From Hirudo medicinalis (lineage: Eukaryota > Annelida > Clitellata > Hirudinida > Hirudinidae), in contig MPNW01000994.1 of NCBI GenBank assembly GCA_011800805.1, forward strand, positions 2,501 to 51,964: 49,464 bases of DNA. Direction: 5' to 3'. The notes beneath the pieces were generated by a model. The model was not told the DNA's origin. It searched no databases and saw nothing but the letters and a program-made list of their open reading frames with translations. Positions 12,655-25,800 of this stretch are shown piece by piece. A program made the translations under genes and the position numbers. Position 1 is the stretch's first letter. Every line of letters starts with the position of its first letter.

Positions 12655-15600
12655 CTTCATCATCGAATTTTATCGCTTCTCACTTACTTTTTTCGTATGC
12701 AAATTCACGTCGCTCGATTAAGTCTTCAAAAATGCGAACAAAATCACTCACTCGAAACACCTCGACCTGACCCGATTTAAACGAACGCATTGTTCCTCTT
12801 ATCGACTCGACCCACTTACCGGAGACAAGACTGCAGTATCAGCTGTCGAAAACAGCTCTCGACCCATTCACAAAAATCTCACGCAGATTTATGAATCGGT
12901 CGGCTCGTCCGGTCGTTCGGTACGACTTCTTGCCTGCCGACGAAGGTTGCCCGCTGACATTTGACTGCACACTCGTCGACTCGCCAGGGCGACGACGATG
13001 ACTTTTGCGAAGGCGAAAGGCAATTTGCCGTTACCGATGCATTTTGCCGTCGCTCGGTTTTAACTTCGAGGATTTCGACCGTCTTGTCGAGATCCTTGCG
13101 GGATTGCGAATTGTTTGAGGTGATGAATAATATGAGGTGATCATTATGAGGAGGAGGAGGATGATGATGATGACGATGGTGACGAGCGAGCTCAGGAGAG
13201 GTCACCATCTGCCACCAACCTTTCTTGAGATGATTGTCATAATTCAGAATGACTTTATTTCAAATCGGATTATCTCAAAAGCTAAATGGCAGCTTGGATT
13301 CTCCTTCTCGTTAAAACATGTTACTTGTTAATTTATTGGTTTTGTTGATTGTGTTAAGCGTTAATAATGCCAAACATTTGCCTAACTGTTCGGCCGTTCG
13401 TAAACGACGGACAAATCTTTTCTCGAAACCAAAAATCTCGAGTGCAAATTGGCAACGGTCGGGATGCAATTCGCCTGGGTTTGGATTAAATGTGATCTTC
13501 AACTTGAAGCTGCTGGCCGACATCCCCGAAGTGGAGACCCAGCTGGTCAACAAGGGCTCGATCTTGGTCGGCACCTACACCACCAACCTCTGCCTATGTC
13601 TCGTTGGCATCCTCAGGATGTACCATGCATGTCTGCTCCTTACCCAGGATCAGACTGTTCTTGTCTTTGAAAGGTGAGTGACTTTGTAGGTGTTGTTGTT
13701 GGGGAAGGAATGAGATATTTGTTGTTGTTGCTGTTATTAATTGTTGAAGCTTATTACATTGCAATGAATTGTAACAATAACACTTACATGTAATGGTTAC
13801 ATTTTCATTACATACTTCTTCAAACTCTTCCACATAAATTAATTAATTAATTAATTAACCAGTTGCATCTAATATTTTGGCGTGCAGGTTGGCCAAACAG
13901 GTTGCATTCCTGCGTGCGGTCGTAATAATAACAGCCATAAATAATAGTAATGTGTCGTGTTCGCAACCCAGCCCCCACCCCTCGTGTAGGGGCGCCATAT
14001 AAATGAATGGTAGATCGACTAAAAAGTGCCCTCACATCCCCTTTGGATTCATCTTTTGGCACCCAAAAGATCGGCTAAATACAATACAATGCAATACAAT
14101 GCAATACAATACAATACAATATTTAAATATTGTTCGTAAATAGTCCGTCGATACTTTTGTAACCCTTTGTTCCATCTTCCCTGCAGCTTGTGTCGTGTGG
14201 TGAAGCACGTGGATCGACCGTCGGAATGCTCTTCGGCCGAGAGGGTCATCCTGGCCTACCTGTACGACCTGTACACCTCTTGTAGCTTCCTCAAGGTTAG
14301 ATTGTTAATTAATTAACCATCGATTAACTTTTACTTTATTATTATGCTTTTACCTGGTTGAGAGTCTTGATCGTCGTCGTCGTCGCCTTCGAAGACTTAA
14401 ATTCATTGTAAAGCGGTCATCGACTTTTCATCGCTTCGATCAGATCACGCTCGCAACTCACTGATCACGTTACGACGTCATGATTGAGTCGTTCGATTTG
14501 GAATTGAGGATTTGAATTTGTAATTGTAAAGCATCTGCTGTGTGGATGACTGGAGTTTGTTTCCTACTTCACGATCGCATTCAGAGTGACACTTAGAAGG
14601 ACGGCGTACGACGACGTCGCATGATTTCCAAAATACCGTCGTCATTGTTGAGAACAAGTGTCTGAAAAATGATGTTTTGCTAAAAAAAATGATTATTAAT
14701 ATTGCTAATTAACTGAAGTCCACAATAGTTTATTTATTTATGATTAGTTAGCTGAAAACAATCCGAGCTAAATTTAAACATTCGTATGAAAAGAAATTCG
14801 TTTATATCGTAGCAACATTTAGTTTCAAAGTGTTTGCTTCGAACAATGCACCACTCGAATGCACTCACCACAATGAATGCATTCCAAAAACAAATTCTAA
14901 ATTAATATTCACGAATCAACAGACCTCATTGTCACAGTATTACCGCTGTTACTGTTGCCATCATCATCATCATCTTCATCATCATCATCATCTTCATCAT
15001 CATCATCATCACTTTAAGTTCAATATTATATTACTATAAATTACATCGCATTATGTTTTAACATTTTGTCATAACTATTTAAACAATCACTACTGCCGAC
15101 GTTGTTGTCGACTCGATTCATTCTCTCTGTCGTTGTCGTCTGCTTCTTCGTGCGAATTAATTCAATCCTCCACTTGCTGCGCCCCAAAAGGCCAAATACG
15201 CCGACATGTTCGGGGGTCCCTGTCTGAAGGTGAAGGCCACGATATTCTGCGAGATCGAACCTGCCTCCTCCAATCTCAGGTGGGAGGAGTCCTTCTCCAG
15301 GGAGCTCATGGAAAACCCGAGGTCGGTTTCACTTTTGTTTTTCATCTACCAGAATTTGAAACGGTGATCGTCAGGTCGATTGATTGATCATTATTGATCG
15401 ATTGATTGTCATTGATTGATTGATCGTTAAACCAGCAACAACAACCACCGATCAAGAGACGATCGATCTTGCTGATTAAATATTCATGAATCAACCTCGT
15501 CGTCGTCAACTCGTTACATCGGTCAATTTTAAATTTCGTCGTCGTCTCAGGAGAAAGATCGACCACTCGTTCGTGAAGCAGCTGAGCGAGGTTCCTGCCG

Positions 15601-15727
15601 ACAGGTACAGCTTCGTGTGCAGTGTCCTCTACAACGTCTGCAGTTGCCACAACGTTGACAAGTTCGTTTCGTTGCTTTCGTGCTTCGTGTGTTTTGTAGC
15701 GATTGTCTTGGTGCTACGATCCTCTTC

Positions 15728-15760
<33 letters not shown>

Positions 15761-17058
15761 TAATTTATAATGCGCCATTTGCATAGCCTCAGAGGCTATT
15801 ATATTATTATTATGACTATTATTATTATTATTATCATCATCATTGTTATTGTTATTATTATCATCGTTACAGCCTAATCTACTTGCCAAAATAATTACAT
15901 AACTAAAACTCATCACAACACGTCACACAACTGTCATTGTTCTTGCCGTTGCTAGTCGTTACAATTAGCTCTTAACATTACCAATCCGTTTAACCACCAT
16001 CACCACCATCACCACCACCACCACCACTAACAACACCATTCTCTAAAACAAAAGGGTCAACGACATTGCGAACTTGTGCGCGGAGCTGACTGCCTGCTGC
16101 AATGTGTTGAGTGCTGAGTGGCTGGGAGTGCTCAAGGCTCTGTGCTGGTCGTCCAATCACAACTGTGGATTCATCGACGTGCTCACCCAAGTCGACGTGA
16201 GTGGAGATGATGGTGGTGATGATTGTGATCGTGAAGGTGGTGATGATGATTGTGATTGGGATGGTGATGACGATAATTGTGTTGGTGATGACAACATGAT
16301 GATTCATGATCGTTATGATGGCAGCGATGATGATGATGGGGTTGGTGGTGATTATGATGGTGATGACGATGATTGTATTGGTAATGATTACATTGATAGT
16401 GATAACAATTACGACTGATGATGATGACGACGACGATGATGATGATATAGTTAGAAAATAGTCATTAATGGGATTCAAACAAGTGCATGTTGATATTGTG
16501 AGTGTGTTCAATGAAGAATTGAAATGTTTAGGAGGGAAGTGATTTCTAATTTGTCGAATGAAATGAAAATGACTCCTAAGTCATTCATCGTCATCATGAC
16601 ATTCTGCCCCTGACATCAGTCAACATCATAGCAACTTTGGTCCTGCCCCAACATCATCATCATCATAATCACCAACTTCATTATAATCATCATCATCATA
16701 ATCACCAACTTCATAATAATCATCATCATCATCATCATCATCACTTCCAGGTCGGAGACCTCAGTATCCACGACTCTCTGGCAGTCTTCACGGCCATTCT
16801 CATCGCACGACACTGTTTCACCCTGGACGACGTCATCACCCAGGTCTTCCTCCAGTCCCTACTGTCCGCATGCCCCACTGGTTGGTCGACGTCGTCGTTC
16901 TTGCGACATTGTTGCCGTTGCGAGAGATTTGAATTTTTGATTCTCTTTTATTTTGCTGTCGTCTGCTTGCTCGTTGTAGAACATTTACAACTCCCTGCCG
17001 TGAATGCAGGTGTAGTAGAATTTGCAATTGTTATTGTTCGACAACGTCATTACATGTT

Positions 17059-17092
<34 letters not shown>

Positions 17093-17409
17093 TGATGGTG
17101 ATGATGATGATGATGATGATAATAATGATGATGATGACAATAATGATAATAACAATATTAATAGTAATTAATATATAGTCTTGTTCTTTATTTCTCGCTA
17201 TTAATGATAATTTTATGATAACGTCATCGATATCGTGAAATGTTACTTTGTTATTTTGCCTGTATTTTGTGTATATTTTTTTGTATTATTGATAAATAAT
17301 AATATAAATATTTTATTATTATTATAATAATAATAACATTACATTTTAATGCAACGAATTGTTTTTGTTGTGTTTATCAGTAACATCGTCATCATTGTTA
17401 ACATTGTTG

Positions 17410-17440
<31 letters not shown>

Positions 17441-19825
17441 TGTTAATATTATTTAAATATAACAGTTCTCGAGTGGCTATTATCCTGGTACCTTTTCAAA
17501 TATGATACGTTGCATTGTTTTAGTTGTGCGTTATGTGTATTGTTTACGTATTGCACGTTGTTGCAGTTATACGAACGTATTGTTTGATGTTGTTCTTGTT
17601 TTGAAGTCATCGTCGTAGTTGTCAACTAACTCATTTGCCTCTCAACAGCCTATTCTTCTTCTACTACTACTCGTAATTCTAAGAAAAAAAAATTGAAAAC
17701 TCTTCGTGCAGTTGGATCGGGAGGTGACCCCGATTGCGAGCTCGGGGCTCGTCTCACGTGCCACCTCCTACTCCGGCTCTTCCAAATGATGACGCCAGGA
17801 TCCGGGGGCTCCGGGAGTTCCGGCGTCGCAGGTAATGGCGGGGGTGGTTTGGGCAAAAACGGGAGTGCCATGTTCATCAAGACGTCCAGGGACAGGCACT
17901 TGATCGAGACCTCCCACAAGAGGGTGAACCTGTCGGCCCTGGTGTCCGTCCTGAAAGCCATACTGATGCTAGGTGGGATTCTGATTGTTTTGTTTTTATG
18001 TTGATTAGTTGGTAGCAATAATAATAATAATAATAACAAATTATTTCAATACTTACATGCACCACTCAGGCAAATACCTTTGCTTAAAGTTTAATTTAAT
18101 TTTTATTCACCCTCTTCAACATCAGGGGAGTGTCCGGCTACTGACTCGAGGGAGATCAAACCCGGTGGTTTTGCCAAGAAGTCCTCGAACATTCTCGACA
18201 GCTTGGACAGCCCCGACATCTCCATGAGGACCCTGTCCAGGTGGGCGGATGAACTTCAATTGATTAACCAATAACACCGTGTTTACTGTTCAAATACTAT
18301 TATTGACATGATCATTAATTTTGTTATTGTTGTTAACATTATTATGTATTGTTATATTTATGATAAAATATTGTATATATTGTATTGTATTTGTAATAAT
18401 GTTATATTCAAATTATGTTAAGTGCGACAGCCCAGACACTGCCCTTGCGAACAAGTTTCAAATTATTGCAGATTGATTTAAACAATTATTATTATATTTA
18501 ATTAATATAATTTATTAATTATTATTTGCTAGCAATTTTTTAAAAATCTGAATGAACGTGATTTATTTTATTTATTCTTGGTTTTTTTTCATTTCATTTC
18601 ATTCAATGCCGGGTAATGATTGCAAACTCAACCAAAATGTCGACCAACCGATAAAAGCAGGTCGAAAAGCAATGTCGAAAATGCCGGCCTCAGTGAGTAC
18701 GCCAAGTACTGCCTCAAGGAGATCTGCCAACAGACTTGGGTCAGGGAAAGTTTCCTGAGGGAGCCCGAAGACCTCCTGACGCCGAGCCTTTTGCTGGACC
18801 GGATGCTGTCGCACAAGCAGGTACGAATGAACGATTGAACACCTGGTCAATCGATCGATCGGTTGGTTGGTTGGTTGTTCACCCCTCTTAACTGAGTTGA
18901 CATGGTCTTTGTGATGTCATTCCTTTTGTTACATTCATTCATCAATCAATCCATCCATCTCAGGGTATTAATGTATTGATTGAAAACTCTTAATAACTCG
19001 ACTCCTTTGTGGCCGATCTCGGCCAAACTCCATCTCCTGTGCTCTTCTTTCTTCTCAGTAACGTTCCTTTTGTTTCGTCCGCCCACTCGTTCGAACATTC
19101 ATCCGCCCATCTGCTCCTCCTTCATTCGTTCGAACCTTCGTCCATTCATTCGTTCGGTTCTCTCGCTCATTTGTTTGTCTACTCGACGGGCGACCGGCAG
19201 CTGTCTTCTTTGTTCGGGCACTGCCACCCAGTGAGAACTCGAAAGGGAAACCAGATTTATGTGTATTCTTTTTTAAATCTTGGATTCTACTTGTTTTACT
19301 GGATGTTCTGAAAATTCTGGGAGGGGACCTTGGAGTCGTTCGATTATTATTATTAATCAATAATTTTCAGATGAATTAAAGATGATATTATTAGAATAAT
19401 ATTTTAAAAAAAGAAAGAAATAACAACATTAATCTTATTTATTTTACGATCCACCCGACACATCAGGCAAGACACCTCGTCCACCTGATATGCCACCCGG
19501 ACGGTGGCTACGAAACGTCCCCGAAGAGCTGGACCAATGACGACGACGACGACGACGATGCCGACACCATCGGCAGGGTCCTCGAGAACATGAACCAGTG
19601 GACCTTGGGGGTCTCCTGGCTGGAATTGCAGCTCATGGTCAAGCAGGCCTCACAACTGGTCGGTCTATTATTTATTTTTTTAAATCGTTAAACGATGAAT
19701 AACCAAATAAGTGAGTAGCCTACAAAGATATTTATTTCTGTGATGTAAAATAGAATTACTTTGTGGCTAAAGTTTGTTGCAGACGAAATAAGTTTACATT
19801 CATCAATTAAGTTTAATCACGAGAA

Positions 19826-19860
<35 letters not shown>

Positions 19861-22800
19861 CACTATTATTGGCGAATATTATTGTTTTTATTATTATTAT
19901 TGTTTTAATTATTAATGCTCTATTAATTAAACAGGAGATGGGCAGTCTGTTGGACAGCATCGCCAAGGGAACGATTGAGGCCTTCCAGCAACAGAATAAG
20001 GACAAGTCGCAGAAGTCAGCCATGATTGACTTTGTTATATTATTATTATTATCATCATCATCATCATTATTATTATTATTTTTAGTTAAAATAATCAGAT
20101 ATTTATGATTCATGAATTAATTAACCCTGTAAACATAACAAAGTGTAGCCTGATACTCATTATCAGTGTTATTATAATATTTATGTCATCTGCTGTCATT
20201 TCATTGGTTAATTGAAGTAATTTCCTAAACATCCAATTTTAACCTGCTTGGTCCCAAAGGACCCCACAGAGCCAAAACTCCCAAGATGGCGACGATGCCG
20301 GAAACAATTCGAACGGAAGCACCCATGACAGCGTCTGGTTCATCGCCCCTCTCATCTCCAAACTCTCCCCTGCGGTTCAGGGCAAGATCCTGAGGACGGC
20401 AGGGACCGTCCTCGAAACCGGCAACAATTTTTGGTCCGCCAAGAACTCCAAGGACAAGGAGAGGTATCTTCAGAAGAGGTTCGTTGGGATTTCAATTTGT
20501 TTTGCTCGATTTGATTTAGAAATTAAATGTAAGTAAATTGTCTTTACATCTTTAATATCGTGTTCTGTCTCTCTGAATTTGAAGCACCTCCCTGTTGGGC
20601 AACCAGCCCTTCCTCTGCCTGGTGCTGTCCTGTCTCAAGGGTCAGGATGAGCAGAGGGAAGGTCTCCTCAAGTCCCTGCACGACCAACTGGAAAAATTTG
20701 TTGCCAACTCCAAAGAGGTTGTTGTTGTAAAAAAAAATTACATAATATTTAAACAATTACATCTTATTTGTAAATTTAGGATTTATTTGTTTGTTTGGAT
20801 TTCTCGTAAACAACGGTATTTTTTCTTATATCCGTCCGATGCAGGAGTGTTACGTTGCATTGCAATGCTACATTGAAAAATCATGACCTAAGGAGTAATA
20901 AAATATGCAAATGAATCATGAATAATTAATCAGTGTCAATATTCATGCAAGCAGCAGGAGAGGATGGTGCCCAGTGATGAAATCCTACAGTTTATGATGC
21001 AAGAAGCCCTACAGCTCAGACTCAGTTTGGTTGGTAAAGATTTATTGCTATTAAATAATTTATTATTATTACTAATAATATTAAATAATTTATTGTATAA
21101 AATGAATAAACGTTATTACATAATTACTTAACAAATTCCTCGATGCATGCTTGCATAGTCGAATGCCAAAGTAAAAGAGTCGCTCGACAAAATTTTCTTA
21201 TTCTCTGACGCCCCTGCGTCCAACAGGTGGGGAGTATGTTTGACACGATCCAGAGGAACAACAACCTGGTCCAGGACTGGTGCATCCTCCTGGTGCAACT
21301 CGTGTGCTGTGGGGTGGTCGACATTCAGAGCAACGGGTTGGCAGCTCGTTCACGTCTCATTAGATGTCTTACGTGTCTATAGTTAACTTATTATCGTACT
21401 AACTAACTAGCATAACTTCTAGGAAGGTGTTGGCTTGAAATCTTGTTACCAGAATATGTTAATTACCGACCGTAATAACGAATGTTGAACAGGGAGCTGC
21501 TGACGACGGTCGTCGACATGCTGGCCGTACTCATAAACGGCACGTTGGCCCACGACAACAGCGACAAGACCGAAGAAGGAAAGAAGTTCTACCAAAACCT
21601 CATGAGGAAGCTTAAGGTTGTTGTTTCTGTCTCGTGACTGGCTCCTCAAGATTTAGTGGGAGGAGCTATTTAATTAGTCATAAAATTTATATACACTATT
21701 TATATTATATTATATTACATTATACTCATTTATAAAACTAAATACGGATAAATTCAATTGTTTCCAGAAAGAGCTTGGCGAAAAGAAATCCCCCTCCATA
21801 GATCTGCTAAGACAGGTCCTTCTCATCCCGAAAGTCTACTGCGAAATCATCGTCAGCGAACCTCTGACCTCAGCCGATCCTAAGTCCCAGAAATCTAACG
21901 ACCATGACAGAGGACAGGTTAGACACTGGTGTAGATGTTGTGGCCTTAGGGTTGCTATGATAGCATTGGACTCTCTAATTCATCCTCTGCTTAATCTAAG
22001 AGCATTGAGAGCTGCTCCTATCTGACAGCTTGGCTTTACTTGACTGATTGAATTAATTAACGAAGTTATCAATTTATTATAATTAATATTAACTTATTTA
22101 AATATTAAGCCATTAACCATGGTGATTATTAACAATGTTCTGACACCAATTGGTAAACAAATGTCTTGTGAGATGCTCCAACAACTCAGAAACTCCAACA
22201 TTGCTCTGAATGACTGTCCGTGTTGGCCTCTAATTAATTATTGAATGAATTCAGAGCCTCCAGGTGACCCGCAAGGAGAGGGTCAGTCCATGGGAGATCA
22301 TGGAGAATCAGAGGAACCCTGCCCCTCTGAATCTCTCCTGGTTTGGAGCTGTCCGCAAGGAAAAGAAGGTGCTCAAATACGAGGAGCAGCACAGGTAATT
22401 AAATTGGTCGAGGTTTTTGTCAGTTTATGGTTGTTGTTTTTTTTTTGGCTATTTTTCAAATTTCACAATTTGTTGTTGATTAAAATGAGTTTAATTAACA
22501 GGCTCCTCCTTTACCACACCCACTCTGTCAAGAAGTCAGAGAGTCACTACCTCGAGCCACCGGTTCTGCCCCCCGAGGAGATGGAGCAGCCCCCGGAAAA
22601 ACCCGTCGTGAGTCCAGACTAAATTTAGTTTATTTATCTAACATGAAGGTTCTTTTAAATATTATTCTTCACCATAACTGGGCTGCCTTCAGCAGGAGTT
22701 GAAGCCCATGGAGCAGATGTTCGAGACCAAGCCCGAGACCTCCAAGGCCAAGAAGACGGGCAGAAATCGAACCAACAAGAAGCAGCCGCAGAACAGGCCG

Positions 22801-25800
22801 GTCATGGCTCAACCACCTCACTACATGCAGCCGGTTGGTGTCAAATGGGAACATTTTGTATTATCTGTGGAGTTTGTGGGGAAAAAATAAATGGGAAAAT
22901 TGTGTTGAAATGGTTATAATATGTAATAATACTATTAATGTATTAGTAAGTCAATGCATACAAATTATTTTTGTATTTAAAAAAAAAAAATCTTTTTTGT
23001 CCCATTTATTGTGAATTACCTGATATTTACGACACCGCCTTCTGCGTCAGAAACAGCGTTACCTTATTCAGGGTGGAATGGCCAACCCCGCGATGGGCTT
23101 CAACAGGCCCGAGATGTACCCTTCGACCGTACCCGTTCAAAACTGGTACAATGGCCAACCATACCCCTCACAGATGCCACCAGGTGAGCACCTTTTATTT
23201 TTGCAATGCTTGTTTGGCAGCCAATCAGAATGTAATGGTAGGCTTCATCATGTTCCTAGCAGAATGTCAAGGACAGGATTTTATGCCTCTTATTATTATT
23301 GTAATTCTTATTAATATTGTAGTTCTTAGATACTTCAAAGTCTTATTGGAAAATCTCCTGAGGAGATTATTATTATTACTATTACTGTCATCATCATCAT
23401 TAATTATGTGATAATAGTATTAATTATGTACTCGTAATCCCGTCTTGACGAACAATGACGAGCTTCGATCTCCTTGTCGGCACCCGACCGAATCGCCGTC
23501 GTCCTATTTCCAATGAAAACACTGCTCAGGATTTGTGAATTTATTTATTTTTTTGCCCACCAGGAGGCAACGCAGGTCGAGCCTACCCCACGGGCGCTGT
23601 GCCTAATCCCCGCCAGATGTTGAACAACGTCCTCAAAACCAGACATCCAATGCAGCAACAGCAGCAACAGGCCTTCATCGCCGCGCCCGGGGTTCCGGCA
23701 CAGGCCCAGCAGCCCCAGAACGTCGGTTGGGTGAGGCAGAGAGGGGGCATGGCCAGAGGGGCCAGACTTAATATCGATGCCAGGGCGGCGGCCATCTTTG
23801 CCCAGCAGCCGAGCCAGCAGCCCGCCGGTGCACCCATGGGTGCTCAGCATTTTGCTGCACAGCCCTCTCAAGGTAGGACTCGATCGTTGTTTGGGCGCCA
23901 ATGGTCGTGCGTTTTGTCGTCTGATGCGTTGTCGATGTCGCTTTACCCGTAAAGTACTGTCTTAACGACGGGATGGATGTAATTTCTTGAGTCAGTACTC
24001 GATCTCTGTACGCATCGTACGTCAGTGATCATTAGTCAATCGATCGTCAGTGATCATTAGTCAATCAATCATATTTTAACCCCGTCGTCTGCATTCCGAA
24101 CGGCTCCGAGCACGTTCCGCCTGGAAAAGGAACGGGCGAACGGGACTTTTCGAAATGACTAAATGTTTTTTAACCCTTTCTCTCATTGATGTTTTGTTTC
24201 GTTTTAGTTTCTTGTGTTTCGAGGGCCCACACGTTGCATTATTTTGGAGACTTAGTGAAAATGAGAAATGGTTGTTGTAAATGTAAATTGTTGTCAATTT
24301 TAATAGTCAGGACTAGTTAGCCATTAAATAAAATATTAATTTTATTATAATAAGCATTTATAGCATTGATTAGATCAGAATTATTGATAATAATTTATTT
24401 ATTTAAGTACATCAATATCTTGGAACTTTTTATAGCCAGCAGAAAGCATGACAGGAATAATTATAAATTATTGTAATAATTTTAACCATTAGTACCATTC
24501 ATTTTGGGAGGCCAGATTGCGAAAGCTTGACGTGACACGAGCTATCGACGAGGGATAACTAATTCTGTGATAACGTTTCGCTCGGTCGTAGCTTGTCGCG
24601 ACGCACGTCTATTTGACTTCGAGGTCGCATTTTAATGTTAGCATGCATTACTTTATTACTTTAGTTACGTACCTTTTTTTTATTTTACAATAATTTCCAA
24701 ACTCAAACAAACTTGAGTTTGAAAACTGACTCCTTGTTTTTTCCCAACTCGTTTCAGCGGTCGGCTACTCGGGCTACGCATCGCAAGCCATGCCCTCTCA
24801 AATGGAGCCGGCGGCTCAGGGCATGATGAACCAGCCCTATCAGCAACAGGGCACCAGTGTCGGATATGCCGTTTCTGGACAGGGCCCTCCTGGTCAATAC
24901 CCCCAGCAAGCATCATCGAGGTAGTTAGAATTATATTATTAGTTGTATTATTATTATTATTATTATCGTCATATTCGTTATTATTATTTGAGTGTCCCAT
25001 GATCACACTTACGATGTTATATAAATACACTGATTATTGTTAGTAGTAGTGTTGTTATCATTACCAATTGAAAAGGAGATTCTTCAGATGATTTCGGATT
25101 GTTCTTCGTTAAAGATTCCGTTTAACTGTACAACGGTAAATAAAGTACAGGGTGATAAATGTGATGAATGTTAATGTGGACAGCATTTAAAATATTTGTC
25201 ACAAATTTTTAATTTTAATTGGCTCATCAAAAATAGCTTCACATTAATTTTTGGAAAGTACTCATCACAAAGTATGAGTATTATATAAAAAAAAGTATGT
25301 TATGTTAGACATAGCAATAGTGATTATTCCCTAGACATTGTGTGAAACTCACTGGTATGACAATGATGTCCATCGTCCTTCAAACGTATGGAAAATATTT
25401 CTACTTTTCCAGATATGGAAATATGGCCGGAGGAAGCGGAGGACTACCGGGATACGGTCAGATGATCAGAGGGGCGGCCAATCCGTCACAGCCCTCGAAC
25501 TTTGCTGCTTCTGCGGCCATGCAAGCCCCTCATCAACAGGTCGGTCGTCGTGATGCACCTGATGTTATCGATAAGCAAATATGTTGTTCGTAATCATTAA
25601 TTATTGCGTTTCGCATCCGCGCATCGCACGAGCAGCCTTTTCGGCGATGGACGACTCCAGTCGTGGATAAAATCTACTTTTCCCAACAGCAGCGTCTCTT
25701 GCGACAGCAGCTCATGATGCAGCAGCAGCAGCAACAACAACTGGCCTCTCAGCAACAGCACAGGCAGGGCCAGCAGAATCTCCCCTTCAATAACTTTCAT

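Larger units (their letters stand above)
11175..20717 (+). other. MED12: MED12 exons 17-31: central helical region
   Basis: Exons 11175-11207, 11793-12026, 13510-13673, 14187-14295, 15191-15321, 15551-15661, 16055-16196, 16751-16880, 17712-17972, 18126-18240, 18661-18820, 19467-19658, 19935-20014, 20260-20478, 20585-20717. Exon 17 is only 33 nt and encodes the basic peptide [11 protein letters not shown]. Exon 19 starts at LLADIPEVE (acceptor TTGAAG|CTG) and holds [13 protein letters not shown]. Exon 25 carries a Gly/Ser-rich insert. Exon 28 has a run of seven Asp. Exon 30 contains the W.IAPLISKL block. Exon 31 holds [18 protein letters not shown] and the [10 protein letters not shown] block. 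Introns here are rich in ATT, ATC and GAT microsatellites. Confidence 0.9.

Noticed and set aside
16197..16418. Open frame continuing exon 23 into an Asp/Gly-rich tail
   Set aside because: It is the GAT microsatellite of the intron read in frame. The conserved MED12 protein leaves at the GTGAGT donor at 16197.
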